A program made the position numbers and the translations under genes. A stretch of 64,000 nt of DNA, from NCBI RefSeq assembly GCF_030063245.1, contig NZ_JASISR010000005.1, positions 1 through 64,000 on the forward strand, in the 5' to 3' direction. The notes beneath the pieces were generated by a model that did no database searches, was not told the origin of the DNA, and saw only the letters and a program-made list of their open reading frames with translations. The stretch is from Paenarthrobacter sp. PH39-S1. GTDB taxonomy: Bacteria; Actinomycetota; Actinomycetes; Actinomycetales; Micrococcaceae. This document shows, one piece after another, positions 52,450 to 62,207 of this stretch (position 1 is the stretch's first letter; each line of letters starts with the position of its first letter).

Positions 52450-53220
52450 ATGGTCGAAAAGGTCCAATCCACTGACGGGACAACTATTGCCTACGAGACA
52501 GCCGGGAGCGGGCCCCCGCTCATTCTGGTCGGCGGGGCGCTAAACACCCGTCAGTCGCCCGGGGGCCTGGTGCCGCTGCTCGTGGAAGATTTCACTGTCG
52601 TCACTTACGACCGCCGCGGCCGCGGCGAGAGTACGGATACGCCGCCGTACGCCGTCGAGCGTGAGGTCGAGGATTTCAGCGCACTGGTGGCAGCCGTTGG
52701 CGGGTCTGCGGTGGTGTACGGCCATTCGTCCGGCGGCATCTTGGCTCTTGAGGCGGCCGCCGCCGGGGTGGGGATCAGCAGGCTGGCCGCGTATGAGCCG
52801 CCCTATCTCACGACCCCGGGAGGAGACGTGCTCTGGCAGGTTTTTGTTGACAAGGTGCAGGCGCTGGTGGACGAGGGACATCCGGATCTGGCGGTGGAGG
52901 AATTCATCCGGCACACGGGCGCCGACTTCGACGCGGGAATGAAGCAATCGCCTTGGTGGCCGTCGCTGGTGGCTCTGGCGCGGACCCTGCCCTACGATCT
53001 GACGCTCACCGGGGACAATATTGTTCCTGTGCAGCGGCTGGGCCGCATTTCCGCACCGACTTTGGCGTTGTACGGCGGTGCGAGCGCTGCATGGGCTCAG
53101 GCTTCTGCGTCGGCAGTGGCGATGGCGGTCCAGAACGGGAGGCAGGACGTCATCGAAGGGCAGGAGCATGCGGTGGCGCCGGAGACGGTGGCGCCGACGC
53201 TGTTGGAATTCTTCCGCTGA
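52450..53220 (+). CDS. Alpha/beta hydrolase
   Basis: 256 residues. The nucleophile elbow GHSSGG has Ser93, the oxyanion strand is LILVGGALNT, and the terminal His is in EGQEHAVAPE. It starts at ATG 52450 after TTGGAG. It is about 250 bases downstream of the toxin gene and is probably independent. Esterase or lactonase-type activity is likely; the substrate is unknown. Confidence 0.88.
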   Translation: MVEKVQSTDGTTIAYETAGSGPPLILVGGALNTRQSPGGLVPLLVEDFTVVTYDRRGRGESTDTPPYAVEREVEDFSALVAAVGGSAVVYGHSSGGILALEAAAAGVGISRLAAYEPPYLTTPGGDVLWQVFVDKVQALVDEGHPDLAVEEFIRHTGADFDAGMKQSPWWPSLVALARTLPYDLTLTGDNIVPVQRLGRISAPTLALYGGASAAWAQASASAVAMAVQNGRQDVIEGQEHAVAPETVAPTLLEFFR

Positions 53221-53441
53221 GATTTGCAGAACCGCTGGGTGCAGGAGTTTAGGAACGGCGCCCAGCAGGGCCAGAAAGAGATCCGCGGCTGCAAGGCCCG
53301 GGATTTCAACACCGTTCTATGCGTCTTGCTGGTTAGCGTATCGCTGGCGGCACACTTCTTCCCGAGGTGTAGAACTACCGGGGAAATGTCCCTCCGCATT
53401 TGCTCTTCCGTACGATATCATGGGATACCAGGGAGGTGCGT

Positions 53442-53660
53442 ATGAGCGATATTCTGATCCGGGATGTCCCAGAGCCAGTACTGGCTGCCATCGACATAAG
53501 AGCGACGCGAATGGGCCTTTCGCGCACCGAGTATCTACGTCGACGGCTGGCGCAGGACGCTGTTAGTGGGGACACCGTGTCGGCCACGCAGCTGGAGGTC
53601 TTCGGCAAATTGTTTGCTGACTTGAGTAACGACGCGGTCATGACCGGTGCTTGGGATTGA
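53442..53660 (+). CDS. vapB: VapB-type (FitA/RHH) antitoxin
   Basis: 72 residues, [39 protein letters not shown], a ribbon-helix-helix N-terminus, then a short toxin-binding tail. GGGAGGTGCGT precedes ATG 53442. The toxin gene begins at its stop codon. Such antitoxins repress their own operon by binding palindromes near the start. Confidence 0.85.
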   Translation: MSDILIRDVPEPVLAAIDIRATRMGLSRTEYLRRRLAQDAVSGDTVSATQLEVFGKLFADLSNDAVMTGAWD

Positions 53661-54061
53661 CGTCGTGGCTGGTAGACAAGTCTGCTCTCGTTAGACTCGG
53701 CACTAGCCCCGACGCTGAGGAGTGGGCCGCCCGGATAGAGCGCGGTTTGATGCGGATTAGCACTGTCACCCGCTTGGAAGTGGGCTTCTCGGCGCGATCT
53801 GGAGACCAAGCCAGGAACGCGTTTCGAGGAGTGCCCCTCAGGCTTATGCCAGTTGAGTATCTGACGCCGTTAATGGAGGATCGAGCGCTCGCTATTCAAC
53901 TACTTCTTGCCGACCGTGGACAACATCGTGCGCCTTCGATCCCCGATCTGCTCATAGCTTCATGCGCTGAGCTTTCCGGGCTCACCGTTCTTCACCTGGA
54001 CAAGGACTTCGAGCTGATACGCGGAATTACAGGGCAGGCAATGGAGAGACTTCGGGTTTGA
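53657..54061 (+). CDS. vapC: VapC-type PIN-domain toxin
   Basis: 134 residues. PIN acidic residues appear in SWLVDKSAL (Asp7), TRLEVGFS (Glu), [12 protein letters not shown] (Asp) and HLDKDFELI (Asp), the four-acid site of these ribonucleases. The start is taken as TTG 53657, overlapping the vapB TGA; TTG 53651 is the alternative. VapC toxins cleave tRNA or rRNA. All four acidic positions are present, so the toxin looks active. Confidence 0.85.
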   Translation: MTSWLVDKSALVRLGTSPDAEEWAARIERGLMRISTVTRLEVGFSARSGDQARNAFRGVPLRLMPVEYLTPLMEDRALAIQLLLADRGQHRAPSIPDLLIASCAELSGLTVLHLDKDFELIRGITGQAMERLRV

Positions 54062-54161
54062 GTGGCCTCATTGGCGGGTGACCGGCCGAAGCCGCCGTGC
54101 TCCGCACTCCCTTGACGCGGTCCAGCAGGCCTGAGGGCTGAAAGTTGTCGCCGGGATGAAG

Positions 54162-54584
54162 CTACTCGGCGGACGGTCGTTGGCGTTGCCGTTTTGTTGC
54201 TGACCGCTGTTGCTTTGCCGCGAGGTGCCGCCGCCGCGAGCTCCGGGTGGGTTTAGTCGGACGGCGGTGGGCCATATCGGGAGCAAGACCCGTGCTGACG
54301 AGTTCGGCGAGTTTGCCCAGGGCGATCTCGCGATTGCGGAGTTGAGAGCGCCGCTCGGAGGCGGTCACGGTGATTACTCCGGCGATGAGACGGCGTCCCA
54401 GACGGCTAACCAACGTCAGCCGTTGTGCATCGGAGAGCACAGCTGAGTCGGAGATGTTCCAGGAGAGTTCGACGCGACTGTCCGACGTGTTCACATGCTG
54501 ACCGCCGGGCCCGGACGAACGCGAGAACCTCCAGCTGAGTTCCGAGGCGGGAATCGTGAGCGCGGGGGAGACGACCAGATCCAT
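54162..54584 (-). CDS. arfB: ArfB-type ribosome rescue / peptidyl-tRNA hydrolase
   Basis: 140 residues with the GGQ motif at 27-29 (SSGPGGQHVNTSDSRVELSW) and a basic, Gln/Arg-rich C-terminal tail (SRRRHLAAKQQRSATKRQRQR) that enters the empty mRNA channel. It frees stalled ribosomes by hydrolysing peptidyl-tRNA. ATG 54584 is the family start; upstream in-frame codons extend into the RNase Z region and are not needed. It is 11 bases from the RNase Z stop. Confidence 0.93.
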   Translation of the reverse strand: MDLVVSPALTIPASELSWRFSRSSGPGGQHVNTSDSRVELSWNISDSAVLSDAQRLTLVSRLGRRLIAGVITVTASERRSQLRNREIALGKLAELVSTGLAPDMAHRRPTKPTRSSRRRHLAAKQQRSATKRQRQRPSAE

Positions 54585-54594
54585 GCAATAAGTG

Positions 54595-55500
54595 TTACAC
54601 GATGAGGCAGGGTGAGCTTGGCCGCCGTTTGGGGAAGGCGATTCGGTCAAGGTCTTGTGCAGCTGTCACGGTGGCTCCGCCGGCGCGGGCGCGGGCCTGG
54701 TCGGCGAGCGGGGCTACGTCGACGTAGCGGGACGAAAAATGCGTCAAGACCAAGGTACCGACGGCGCCGCCGGCCGCCAAGGCGCCTGCCTGGCCCGCGG
54801 TGAGGTGGCGGTACTGCCCGGCAAGGTCGGCGTCGTCGTCGCTGAAGGTGGATTCTGCCACAAGTAGATCGGTGCCATCTGCGAGCTGCTCGGCGCCCGG
54901 ACACGGGGCTGTATCCATGACGAAGGCGAAGCGCTGGCCGGGCCGCGGCACGCTGACGTCCTCGAGGCGGACACCGTAGAGTGTTCCCTCGCTCTGCAGG
55001 CGGCCGACGTCGGGGCCGGCAATGCCGACTGCCGCGAGCCGGTCCGGCAGGAGGGTTCGGTCGTCGGGCTCAACGAGCCGGTAGCCGTAAGTCTCGATCC
55101 GGTGATGCAAAGGCTGGACTGCTAAGCCCGGGGCGATCGGCCCGGCTTCCCCATGCGGGTGCAACCGCAGATCAATACCGGGGGTGGCAACGGATATCAG
55201 CGCCCGGACCACGTCCGCGCCGGAAGCGGGGTAATGCAGGTGCACCGGGTGCGCCACGCCGTCCAGGGCCATCCGCGAGAGCACGCCGGGCAGGCCGAAG
55301 CAGTGGTCGCCATGGACGTGGGTGAGACAGATGCGCGTGATGTTTCGGACCGAGACGCCGGCGTAGATCATCTGCCGTTGTGTGCCCTCGCCCGGGTCGA
55401 AGAGCAGGCCTTTGCCGTCCCAGCGGAGCAGGTAACCGTTGTGGTTGCGCGCTCGCGTCGGGACCTGCGAGGCGGTGCCGAGAACGACGAGTTCACGCAT
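54595..55500 (-). CDS. rnz: Ribonuclease Z (tRNA 3' processing endonuclease)
   Basis: 301 residues of the metallo-beta-lactamase fold. The zinc motif HVHGDH is at 61-66, followed by FGLPGVLSRMALDG; VMDTAPCPGAEQLADGTDLLVAESTF and LVLTHFSSRY complete the site. It trims tRNA 3' trailers, relevant for tRNAs lacking encoded CCA. It probably forms an operon with arfB downstream. Confidence 0.94.
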   Translation of the reverse strand: MRELVVLGTASQVPTRARNHNGYLLRWDGKGLLFDPGEGTQRQMIYAGVSVRNITRICLTHVHGDHCFGLPGVLSRMALDGVAHPVHLHYPASGADVVRALISVATPGIDLRLHPHGEAGPIAPGLAVQPLHHRIETYGYRLVEPDDRTLLPDRLAAVGIAGPDVGRLQSEGTLYGVRLEDVSVPRPGQRFAFVMDTAPCPGAEQLADGTDLLVAESTFSDDDADLAGQYRHLTAGQAGALAAGGAVGTLVLTHFSSRYVDVAPLADQARARAGGATVTAAQDLDRIAFPKRRPSSPCLIV

Positions 55501-55510
55501 GCTGAAGAGC

Positions 55511-56188
55511 TTAGAGGTATTCGGCGGAGATCAGGATCGGCATATGGTCGGATTTTCCTCGCGGCAGGGTTTCCACGTTTGTGATGTCCAGCCCCAGGGA
55601 AGTGGCGAAGTCGAAGTGGCCTTTGAACACCTTGTATCGCGTGTACGTTCGGCTGTCACTCATCGTGAGGTCGTAGCCGGTCTTGTTCATGTGTTCCGTG
55701 AGGTTTTTCCTGAAAAAGGGGTAGTTGAAATCCCCCACCATAAGGGTGACGAGCTCACCACCCATGCTGAGCATTTCCACGTGCGCTGCGTGGATCTGCT
55801 TGCGCCGCAGTGAATTGGACGCGGTCAACGGCGCGGCGTGGAATGAGGCGATGGCTAGATTGCGATTGGTTTCACGGTCGATCAGCCGGGTAGCGATCAG
55901 TCGTTCGTGGGCCGGCGCGAGCATGCGGTCGTGCATGGATTTCTTGAGCGCGAAGGCCTTTGTCTCAAGTGCGGTGAATCGGTCTTGGCGGTAGTACATC
56001 GCCAAGCCGAGCCTGTTGCCCTTGGTTGAATCCGCCAAGTGCAGGTGTCCCACGGTGTCTGGGAGTTCCGCGGCGTCGCACTCCTGCAGACACAGCATGT
56101 CGATTTCGGAGTCTTGTGCCAGGTCGACGAGTTCATCGCTCGCGTGGTTCTTGCGGAGGTTGTAACTGATGACTCGTAACAGGGGAAT
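55511..56188 (-). CDS. EEP-family phosphodiesterase with non-standard start
   Basis: The conserved N-terminus LLRVISYNLRKNHASDELVDLAQ is present in frame, followed by DMLCLQECDA (catalytic Glu), MVGDFNYPFF (Asp-Asn) and GKSDHMPILIS (Asp-His). No ATG, GTG or TTG lies before LLRVISYN; the frame reaches back to an ATT at 56188 (after GGAAGAGG) or a CTG at 56182. Relatives begin at this point, so an ATT or CTG start is likely unless a base has changed. About 225 residues. It is 10 bases upstream of rnz. Confidence 0.8.
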   Translation of the reverse strand: MPLLRVISYNLRKNHASDELVDLAQDSEIDMLCLQECDAAELPDTVGHLHLADSTKGNRLGLAMYYRQDRFTALETKAFALKKSMHDRMLAPAHERLIATRLIDRETNRNLAIASFHAAPLTASNSLRRKQIHAAHVEMLSMGGELVTLMVGDFNYPFFRKNLTEHMNKTGYDLTMSDSRTYTRYKVFKGHFDFATSLGLDITNVETLPRGKSDHMPILISAEYL

Positions 56189-56314
56189 ACCTCTTCCGGT
56201 TCGTGGGCGGGGGTACCGTCTTCAGCCCAGTTTAGCAACGGCGATGAGCGTGCGGGCGTGGTGAATCGCCGGACGCGGCCGGCCCTCCTTGAACTGGAAA
56301 CAATTTGCAGATAG

Positions 56315-56855
56315 GTGCAAATTGTTTCCGAACGTGCCGATGGGCTCGTCGACGCCGTCATTGAGGATCCTGCCGGCGAGGAAGGACTGCAGTGGGCAGC
56401 CGAGTTTGCGCAGCAGGCCGGTACGCACTCGCAGACGCGGGAGCGTCGGGACAAGATCGCCGAAGCGCACGGCGCACCCGGAACCGTCGCACAGCTGGCG
56501 GCAGGCCCGTTGCACAAGGCCAAAGATCCCTACGCAGCTCAGGCCGCCGTCGACGCCCTGGCCGCCGGCATCGAAGTGTCCTTCGAGACCGGGGCGCAGG
56601 TGGAGCGGGAAAAGATTGACGAGCGGCGCCAAAGCCCCGAGTCGGCGGCCCAGCGTTACCTGTTCGCGGCGGAACGCGCGGCCCGCAAGCCCAGGAACCT
56701 TAACATCGGGGCCGCCAGGAGCGTGGCCCGGTCCGGCGTCGTCGGCGCCGGAACCATGGGCGGCGGTATTGCCATGGCACTGGCAGCCGCGGGAATCCCC
56801 GTCACCATCGTCGAGGCGGAGCAGGACGCGCTGGACTGCGGCCGGCACGGTCCGG
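56315..56855 (+). pseudogene. FadJ-type hydratase/dehydrogenase fragment
   Basis: An open frame reads the linker after an enoyl-CoA hydratase domain (YAAQAAVDALAAGIEVSFETGAQ) and the start of the 3-hydroxyacyl-CoA dehydrogenase domain, with SGVVGAGTMGGGIAMALAAAGIPV, the NAD-binding loop. The hydratase domain before it and nearly all of the dehydrogenase after it are missing. At about 56850 the sequence changes to TetR-like coding. It is a deletion product of a beta-oxidation gene of about 700 residues. Confidence 0.8.
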
Positions 56856-57250
56856 CGGCAGCTGGACCGGCAGGATGAAGCCTTCGGGTCCTTGGAACCC
56901 GGCCTTGAGCTGCCTGAACGGATCGAGCGCTACTGCCAGCAGCGCGCCGTGCTGCTCGAATCGGTGGCGCCGCTGGTACGCGCCGCCGACATTCAGCGTC
57001 CCTTTTCACCGGCACTGCAGGAGAACCTGCAGGAGAATCTGCGCCGCATCCGTGTTGCCTTCGAAGCACTCTTCGCGGCCGAGCTCGCTCCGTTAGAGCC
57101 GGGGTACCGTGAACGGTTAACCCTCGCTGCCTGTGCCGCAGCGGACTGGGCCAGCTGGCAATTGCTGCGGGACCAGCTGGGGCCGAGCGTGGCGCAGGCG
57201 AGCAGTTGGCCCTGACCGCCCTGCTGAGCCGCCCTGCAGAGCAGGTACGG
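56856..57250 (+). pseudogene. C-terminal part of a TetR-family regulator
   Basis: The frame reads RRQLDRQDEAFGSLEPGLELPERIERYCQQRAVLLESVAPLVRAADIQ, typical of the ligand domain of TetR regulators, to 57215. A last stretch EQLALTALLSRPAEQ is in a different frame. The DNA-binding half is absent and the fragment is fused to the FadJ remnant. In this lineage TetR genes often sit beside fatty-acid genes. Confidence 0.7.
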
Positions 57251-57351
57251 CTGGGCTGCTCTTGCACAGTTGACCCTGCTGAGCCGTCCGGGCTGATCGC
57301 GCCGTTTGCAGACAACCGACAACGCCGGGGCAACGAAAAGGAACAGTAAAC

Positions 57352-57470
57352 ATGAGCGTTTTATCATTGGCCGCAATCCTGGCTGAATCGGCTCGAAATA
57401 CCCGCAGAAGACGGCCGTCGTCGACGCCAGCGTGCATTTTCCTACGCCGCGCTTTGGCAGCAGGCACGAA
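57352..57470 (+). pseudogene. N-terminal relic of an acyl-CoA ligase
   Basis: MSVLSLAAILAESAR (ATG 57352) continues in the next frame as KYPQKTAVVDASVHF and in a third as YAALWQQAR, the usual opening of long-chain acyl-CoA ligases. Two frame changes occur within 40 codons, and the AMP-binding domain is absent. Confidence 0.7.
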
Positions 57471-57487
57471 GCGCAGACGCCGATACC

Positions 57488-57754
57488 TTGGATCAGCGAC
57501 GGTTAGCCGATCAACGGTCTCAGTGGTGGACACGGGCGCAGTGGGCTCTCGATGCGTCCTTATCAGATGACTTGCATCGGCAGGAGATCGGATTGGGGAT
57601 ACTCGACTTGCTTGCGCAAAGTGATCTCGCCGGAGAAGAGGAAGTCGCGCTCATCAGTATCGCATGGGCACAACCGTTGAGGCTGCCCGTGGAGGAGACC
57701 GAATCCGTGGGGGGACAATGGAACTATATATGGTCCAACGAGCGAGGAGGCTAA
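57488..57754 (+). CDS. Unidentified open frame after the ligase relic
   Basis: 88 residues from TTG 57488, reading DQRRLADQRSQWWTRAQWALDASL and further to SNERGG. Composition is protein-like, with several Trp and acidic residues. It is continuous in frame with the last part of the ligase relic, so it may be the tail of another truncated gene rather than an independent one. No family recognised, and no ribosome binding site is evident. Confidence 0.3.
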   Translation: MDQRRLADQRSQWWTRAQWALDASLSDDLHRQEIGLGILDLLAQSDLAGEEEVALISIAWAQPLRLPVEETESVGGQWNYIWSNERGG

Positions 57755-57879
57755 CTGTGAGATGGAGCTGCGGAGCACGTACTCGCAGTCGGCGTAGACG
57801 CAATCGGTCACTGGACCGAGCGGTCGATTGAGGATGGTGCCGTTTTCGTAAGCTCTCTTGTTCTAAAGAGGTCGCGTCG

Positions 57880-60800
57880 CTATCCGCGCGCCTGCGCGAA
57901 GCGGGGGGCCATGGATTCCATCTGCTCCATGACCAGCTTGATCGCGCCGGGCTGTTTGTCCGGCGGGTAACCGAACTTGACCAGCAGCCGTTTGATGGAG
58001 GAGCGGAGCTTAGCGCGGACGTCGTCGCGGACGGTCCAGTCGGTGCGGACGTCGCGGCGCATGACGGAGACCAGCTCGCGGGCGATGTCCGCCAGAATTC
58101 CTTCGCCCTGCACCCGAACGGCGGATTCGTTATGCGCCACGGCATCATAAAACGCGAGTTCGTCGGAATTGAGCGGGGGAGTGAAATGTTCGCCGCGCTG
58201 GGACTCGGCGGCAACTTCACGTGCCAGCGCCACCAGCTCGGCGATGACTTCGGCGGATGTGAGCTGGGCGTTGGTGTATTTTTTCATCAGCTCGGTGATC
58301 CGCTCGGAGAAGGCACGCTGGCGGATTACGTTGTTCCTGGTGGACGCGACGGTCTCGTCGGCGAGGAGTTTGCGCAGCGCCTCGATGGCCAGTTGCGGGT
58401 TTCGCGCCCGCTGGGTTTTGGCGATGAACTCGGGCGTGAGGTCATCCAGCGACGGTTTGGGCATGCCGGCGGCATCGTAAATGTCCAGTACTTCGCCGGA
58501 CGACGTTGCCGTGGCGATGAGTTCGCCCAGCAGCCGCTGGATCTCCTCTGGCACGGGTTCCCCGCTGGCCTGCCTGTCAGCGGCATCGTACTTAGCCATC
58601 CAAATGCGGATTTCCTCGTAGACCTGAATGTCCGGGCGGAGGGTGGCCAGCGTCTCGGAGCCGGAACAGAGCGCCCAGGCGCGGGACAGTTGGCTGGAGA
58701 ACCGGCGGTACTTGGCGGCCGAGGTCTCTTAGCCGGCGGCCGGCTGGTTTCCCGGGGTGGCAGGATCGCGCAGGTAGGCGGTGGCGCCGCTGACGGCGTT
58801 GAGGAAGGGCCGTTTGCCGCCGGCGTTGAGAACCCTCCGCCAGTCGTAGCCGGCCAGCAGCGCAGCAAGGGTGTCCACCAGGGACACGGTCAGGGCCACG
58901 GCCTCATCGATGTTCTTTCCCACGGGCTTGTTCGCCTGGTCCCCGGCGGTGTATTCGCCCAAGGCCTTGGCCAGGTTCTCGGCCAGTGGTGCATAGGCCA
59001 CCAGCAGCCCGTCCTCCTTGCCGCGGAACGTCCGGTTGACCCGCGCCAGGGTCTGCATCAGCAGCGCGCCCTTGAGCGGCCGGTCCAGATACAGGGTGTG
59101 CAGGGGAGGGGAGTCGTACCCGGTGAGCATCATGTCCTCGACGATCACGATTTCCAGTTCATCATCGACGTTCTTGAGCCGCTCCTTGATCGCGGCGTTG
59201 GCGGAATCCCGGCGCACATGCTCGGACACGGGGGCAGATCCGACGCCGAGCCGGAATAGACCACCTTGATCCGCCCCTTGTCCAAATCCGGCGAGTGCCA
59301 GTCCGGCCGCAGCCCCACGAGCGCGCTGTAAAGCTTGGCGCAGATCTCCCGCGTCCCGCCCACAATCATCGCCTTGCCGGGGGCATTGATGAACTTGTGC
59401 ATCCGCGCCCGCCGGTTTTCCCAGTGCTCCACCAGGTCCGCTGCCAGGGCAGCGATGCGTTCCGGCGCGCCATAGACGGCATTGACGACGGCGACACTGG
59501 CCTCAAGGCGCGCACGTTCCGTATCGTCGAGCCCCAGCGTTGCCTCATCGGCGGCGACGTCCAGGATCTCCTCGGTGATGTTCTCCGCCAGCCCTACCTT
59601 AATCAAGCGCGGCTCGAAGTACACGGGCACCGTGGCGCCGTCGTCGACCGCCCTGGAGAGGTCGTAAATGTCGATGTAATCGCCAAAAACGTCACGGGTA
59701 TTGCGGTCGGCGAAGGAAATCGGCGTGCCGGTGAACGCAATCAGCGTCGCGTGCGGGAGAGCATCGCGCAGGTGCCGTGCGTAGCCGTCGAGGTCGTCGT
59801 AGTGGCTGCGGTGCGCTTCGTCGACAACGACGATGATGTTCCGTCGGGCGCTGAGCAGGGGATGGTCCGTGCCCGCGTCCTTCTCGGACTGGCTGCGGCC
59901 GAATTTCTGCAAGGTGGTGAAATAGATGCCGCCGGTGGTCCGGTTGCTCAGCTCCCCGCGCAGTTCGGAGCGCCGGCGGATCTGCCGGGGGGCCTCGGGC
60001 AGCAGCAGACTCTGCTTAAACGTCTCGTAGAGCTGGCCGTCGAGTTCGTTGCGGTCGGTAATGACGACGACGGTCGGGTTCAGCAGCTTGGGGTGCCGGA
60101 TCACCTGGTTGGTGTAAAGCTCCATTTCCATGGATTTGCCCGAGCCCTGGGTGTGCCAGACGACGCCGGCTTTGCCGTTGCTCTGGACCGCCTGCACGGT
60201 GCTGCCCACGGCGCGCGTGACCGCGAAGTACTGGTGCGGTTTCGCGATCCGCTTGGTCAGGCCGGCGGAGCCCCCGTCGAAGGCGGTGAAGTTCCGCAGC
60301 AGCTGCAGAAAGCGGGTCAGGTTGTACCGGCGTCCAGAGCGGTCTGCATCGGGGTGACGGCTTCCCCCTCCAAGAGGAAGCCCGGCGGAACCGGGACGCC
60401 GTCGTCGTCCACGTTCCACGGCGAAAAGTGGTTCAGCGGCGTAAACGGCGTACCGTATTTGGCCAGAATTCCATCCGAGGCGAGGGTGAAGATGCAGAAC
60501 CGGAACGCCATGGGGAACTCGCGCAGGTACGTCTGCAGCTGCGCATGCGCGCCGGCAACGTCCGCGTGCTGGCTGCCGGCCTTCTTCAGTTCCACGATGC
60601 TTACCGGCATGCCGTTGCAGTACAGGACTAGATCGAAGCGGCGACGATAATCGCCCCGCACAACGTCAGCTGGCTGACGGCGAGCCAATCGTTGGCGTCC
60701 TCGTCCGCACTGAGCAGCCGCAGCGTCGGGTTGGCCTCGCTGCCGTCGGATTCGATGAAGCTGATTCCGCGGAAGCCGTCCACCAGGTAGCTGTGCATCC

Positions 60801-61068
60801 GATGATTCTCGGTGATCGCATCCTGCGACTTCGGCACGGCGATCTCCGCCGCGGCCTGCTGCAGGTACTGTTCCGGGACGGACGGATTGAACTTCCGCAG
60901 TGCGTTCAGCAGCCGCGGACGGATCAGCAGCTCGTCCCACGAATCGCGTTCACCGGTACCGGGCGCGATGTCCTCGCCGTGCTTGGGCCGCCAGCCAAGC
61001 TCAGCCAGCTGCTCGAGAGCCAGGCCTTCCCAATCGGCCTCGGAGAACGCGGTCGCCGTTTGTGTCAT
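57880..61068 (-). pseudogene. hsdR: Type I restriction enzyme R subunit (HsdR), decayed
   Basis: From ATG 61068 (MTQTATAFSEADWEGLALEQ) the pieces read an HsdR of about 1060 residues in order. First is the nuclease domain (DLVLYCNGMPVSIVELKKAG). Then come the helicase motifs VVWHTQGSGKSMEMEL (Walker A), VVDEAHRSHYDDLDGY (DEAH), FTGTPISFAD and MQTLARVNRTFRGKEDG, and last the C-terminal helical domain ending SMAPRFAQARG. The frame changes near 60640, 60330 and 59235, and an in-frame TAA lies at 58729-58731. No hsdM or hsdS is in the window. Four independent lesions: not functional. Confidence 0.93.
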
Positions 61069-61089
61069 GTTTTGTCTTCCCCCATTTGG

Positions 61090-61390
61090 CTATTCGCTTA
61101 GCCTATCCTTCGGCAGGCCTGACAGCTCCGCTTCGATGTCCGCCACGCTCAGCAGACTTGACGCAAATTCTTCCGGCAGCGACGCGACGAGTTCAGTCTT
61201 CCACCCCGCGACGCCAATGGGCATGCTGAGACCACGCAGCGCATATTCCGCGACCCAGCTGCCCAACGTCGCGTGTCGCGGGATCATCTACGTTCTGCAT
61301 GAGGGCGATGTGGTGGTACCACGGCAATTGGGCAAGCGGCGCTTGCCCAATTGTGTCGGCGTCCCAACTTGCGGAAAAGGTGCGCATATA
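61090..61390 (-). pseudogene. DUF1016 (YhcG-type PDDEXK nuclease) gene, mostly deleted
   Basis: One frame reads MRTFSASWDADTIGQAPLAQLPWYHHIALMQNVDDPATR, the conserved N-terminal HTH-side motif of DUF1016. A second reads LGSWVAEYALRGLSMPIGVAGWKTELVASLPEEF and ends at 61090, the extreme C-terminus. About 200 residues with the nuclease core are missing. DUF1016 genes often accompany type I restriction loci; the dead hsdR begins 22 bases downstream, so this was one operon. Confidence 0.8.
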
Positions 61391-62207
61391 ATGAAAATTT
61401 CGAGGAGAGAATCCTCGCTAGCTAGGGAACTGAGAGCGTAAGTCCCCTCACAGCCGCGCGATAACTTTTGTTCCCCATCCTTATTCTCCTTGGCGGGCAA
61501 CAATATCCTGGCCGATGGCCCAATAAGTTGCCACGAGTTACTGGTTGACCGTCGCGACAACTCGAGCGCGGCCAGTCGTTACCCGGGCTGCCACGGTTGC
61601 CAAGAACTCTGGGTACCACTCCGGCATCGAGCCGCGCCGGTGTTGATGGAAACGAGGCCCCGCTCGTCTCCAAGCTCGATTGGGCATCTTCATTCGCGGT
61701 CTTCATCAGAGTTCTCCTTCCACATCGGTTTGGTCCAGTCAATGTCGAATCCGGCAATCCGCGTCGCGTGCGCACCGACCCGCAGCACGAGCAGACCAAA
61801 GGCTTTCCTGTCCAAGGTCCTCCGACCCAGCGGCTCCGATCCGCCGCCGTACACCCGAGAACGGGGGTGCCCCACGACACCGGGGCCGGGCAGCACCGTT
61901 CTCGTGGGCGCGCCCCGTTGTCAGCGGCGCGCTACGACTACTCCAGGTGCGCCACTGCCGAAAACGAGAAGCGCGGCATCTCGGCGGCAGCGCCGCCGTC
62001 GTCAATAACGCCGGTATTGCCTCCCGACACCATCGCCGACAACGACGACGATGAATGGCACAGCGTGCTGGCCATCAACGTTCCGGCCTGGTCCGGCAGG
62101 CCAGGGCGCACTGCCGAACGAGGACGGGGCGGCCCCGCGACACCGGTGCTGCGTCCCTCCGCTCTCACGGGCCAGACCGTTCCTCGCGGGCCGGTACCGT
62201 TAATGCC
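61391..62207. other. Degenerate region without an intact gene
   Basis: Several overlapping frames are open on both strands, but none has a ribosome binding site and a consistent protein. Bases about 61970-62100 on the plus strand hold an SDR fragment listed separately. On the minus strand, near 61690-61800, a piece reading VGAHATRIAGFDIDWTKPMW looks protein-like but is not identified. Confidence 0.45.
61970..62100 (+). pseudogene. Small SDR fragment
   Basis: One frame reads GGSAAVVNNAGIAS (the NNAG motif of short-chain dehydrogenases), and the next frame continues PDTIADNDDDEWHSVLAINV, the following helix. About 40 codons are left, with a frame change between them. Confidence 0.65.

Noticed and set aside
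52179-52472. 97-codon minus-strand frame between the toxin and hydrolase genes
   Set aside because: It overlaps both the end of the toxin gene and the hydrolase start, has no ribosome binding site and no family resemblance.
61325-61353. Perfect inverted repeat CAATTGGGCAAG ... CTTGCCCAATTG, considered as a transposon end or recombination site
   Set aside because: It lies within the conserved DUF1016 peptide IGQAPLAQLPW, whose residues explain the palindrome by codon choice.
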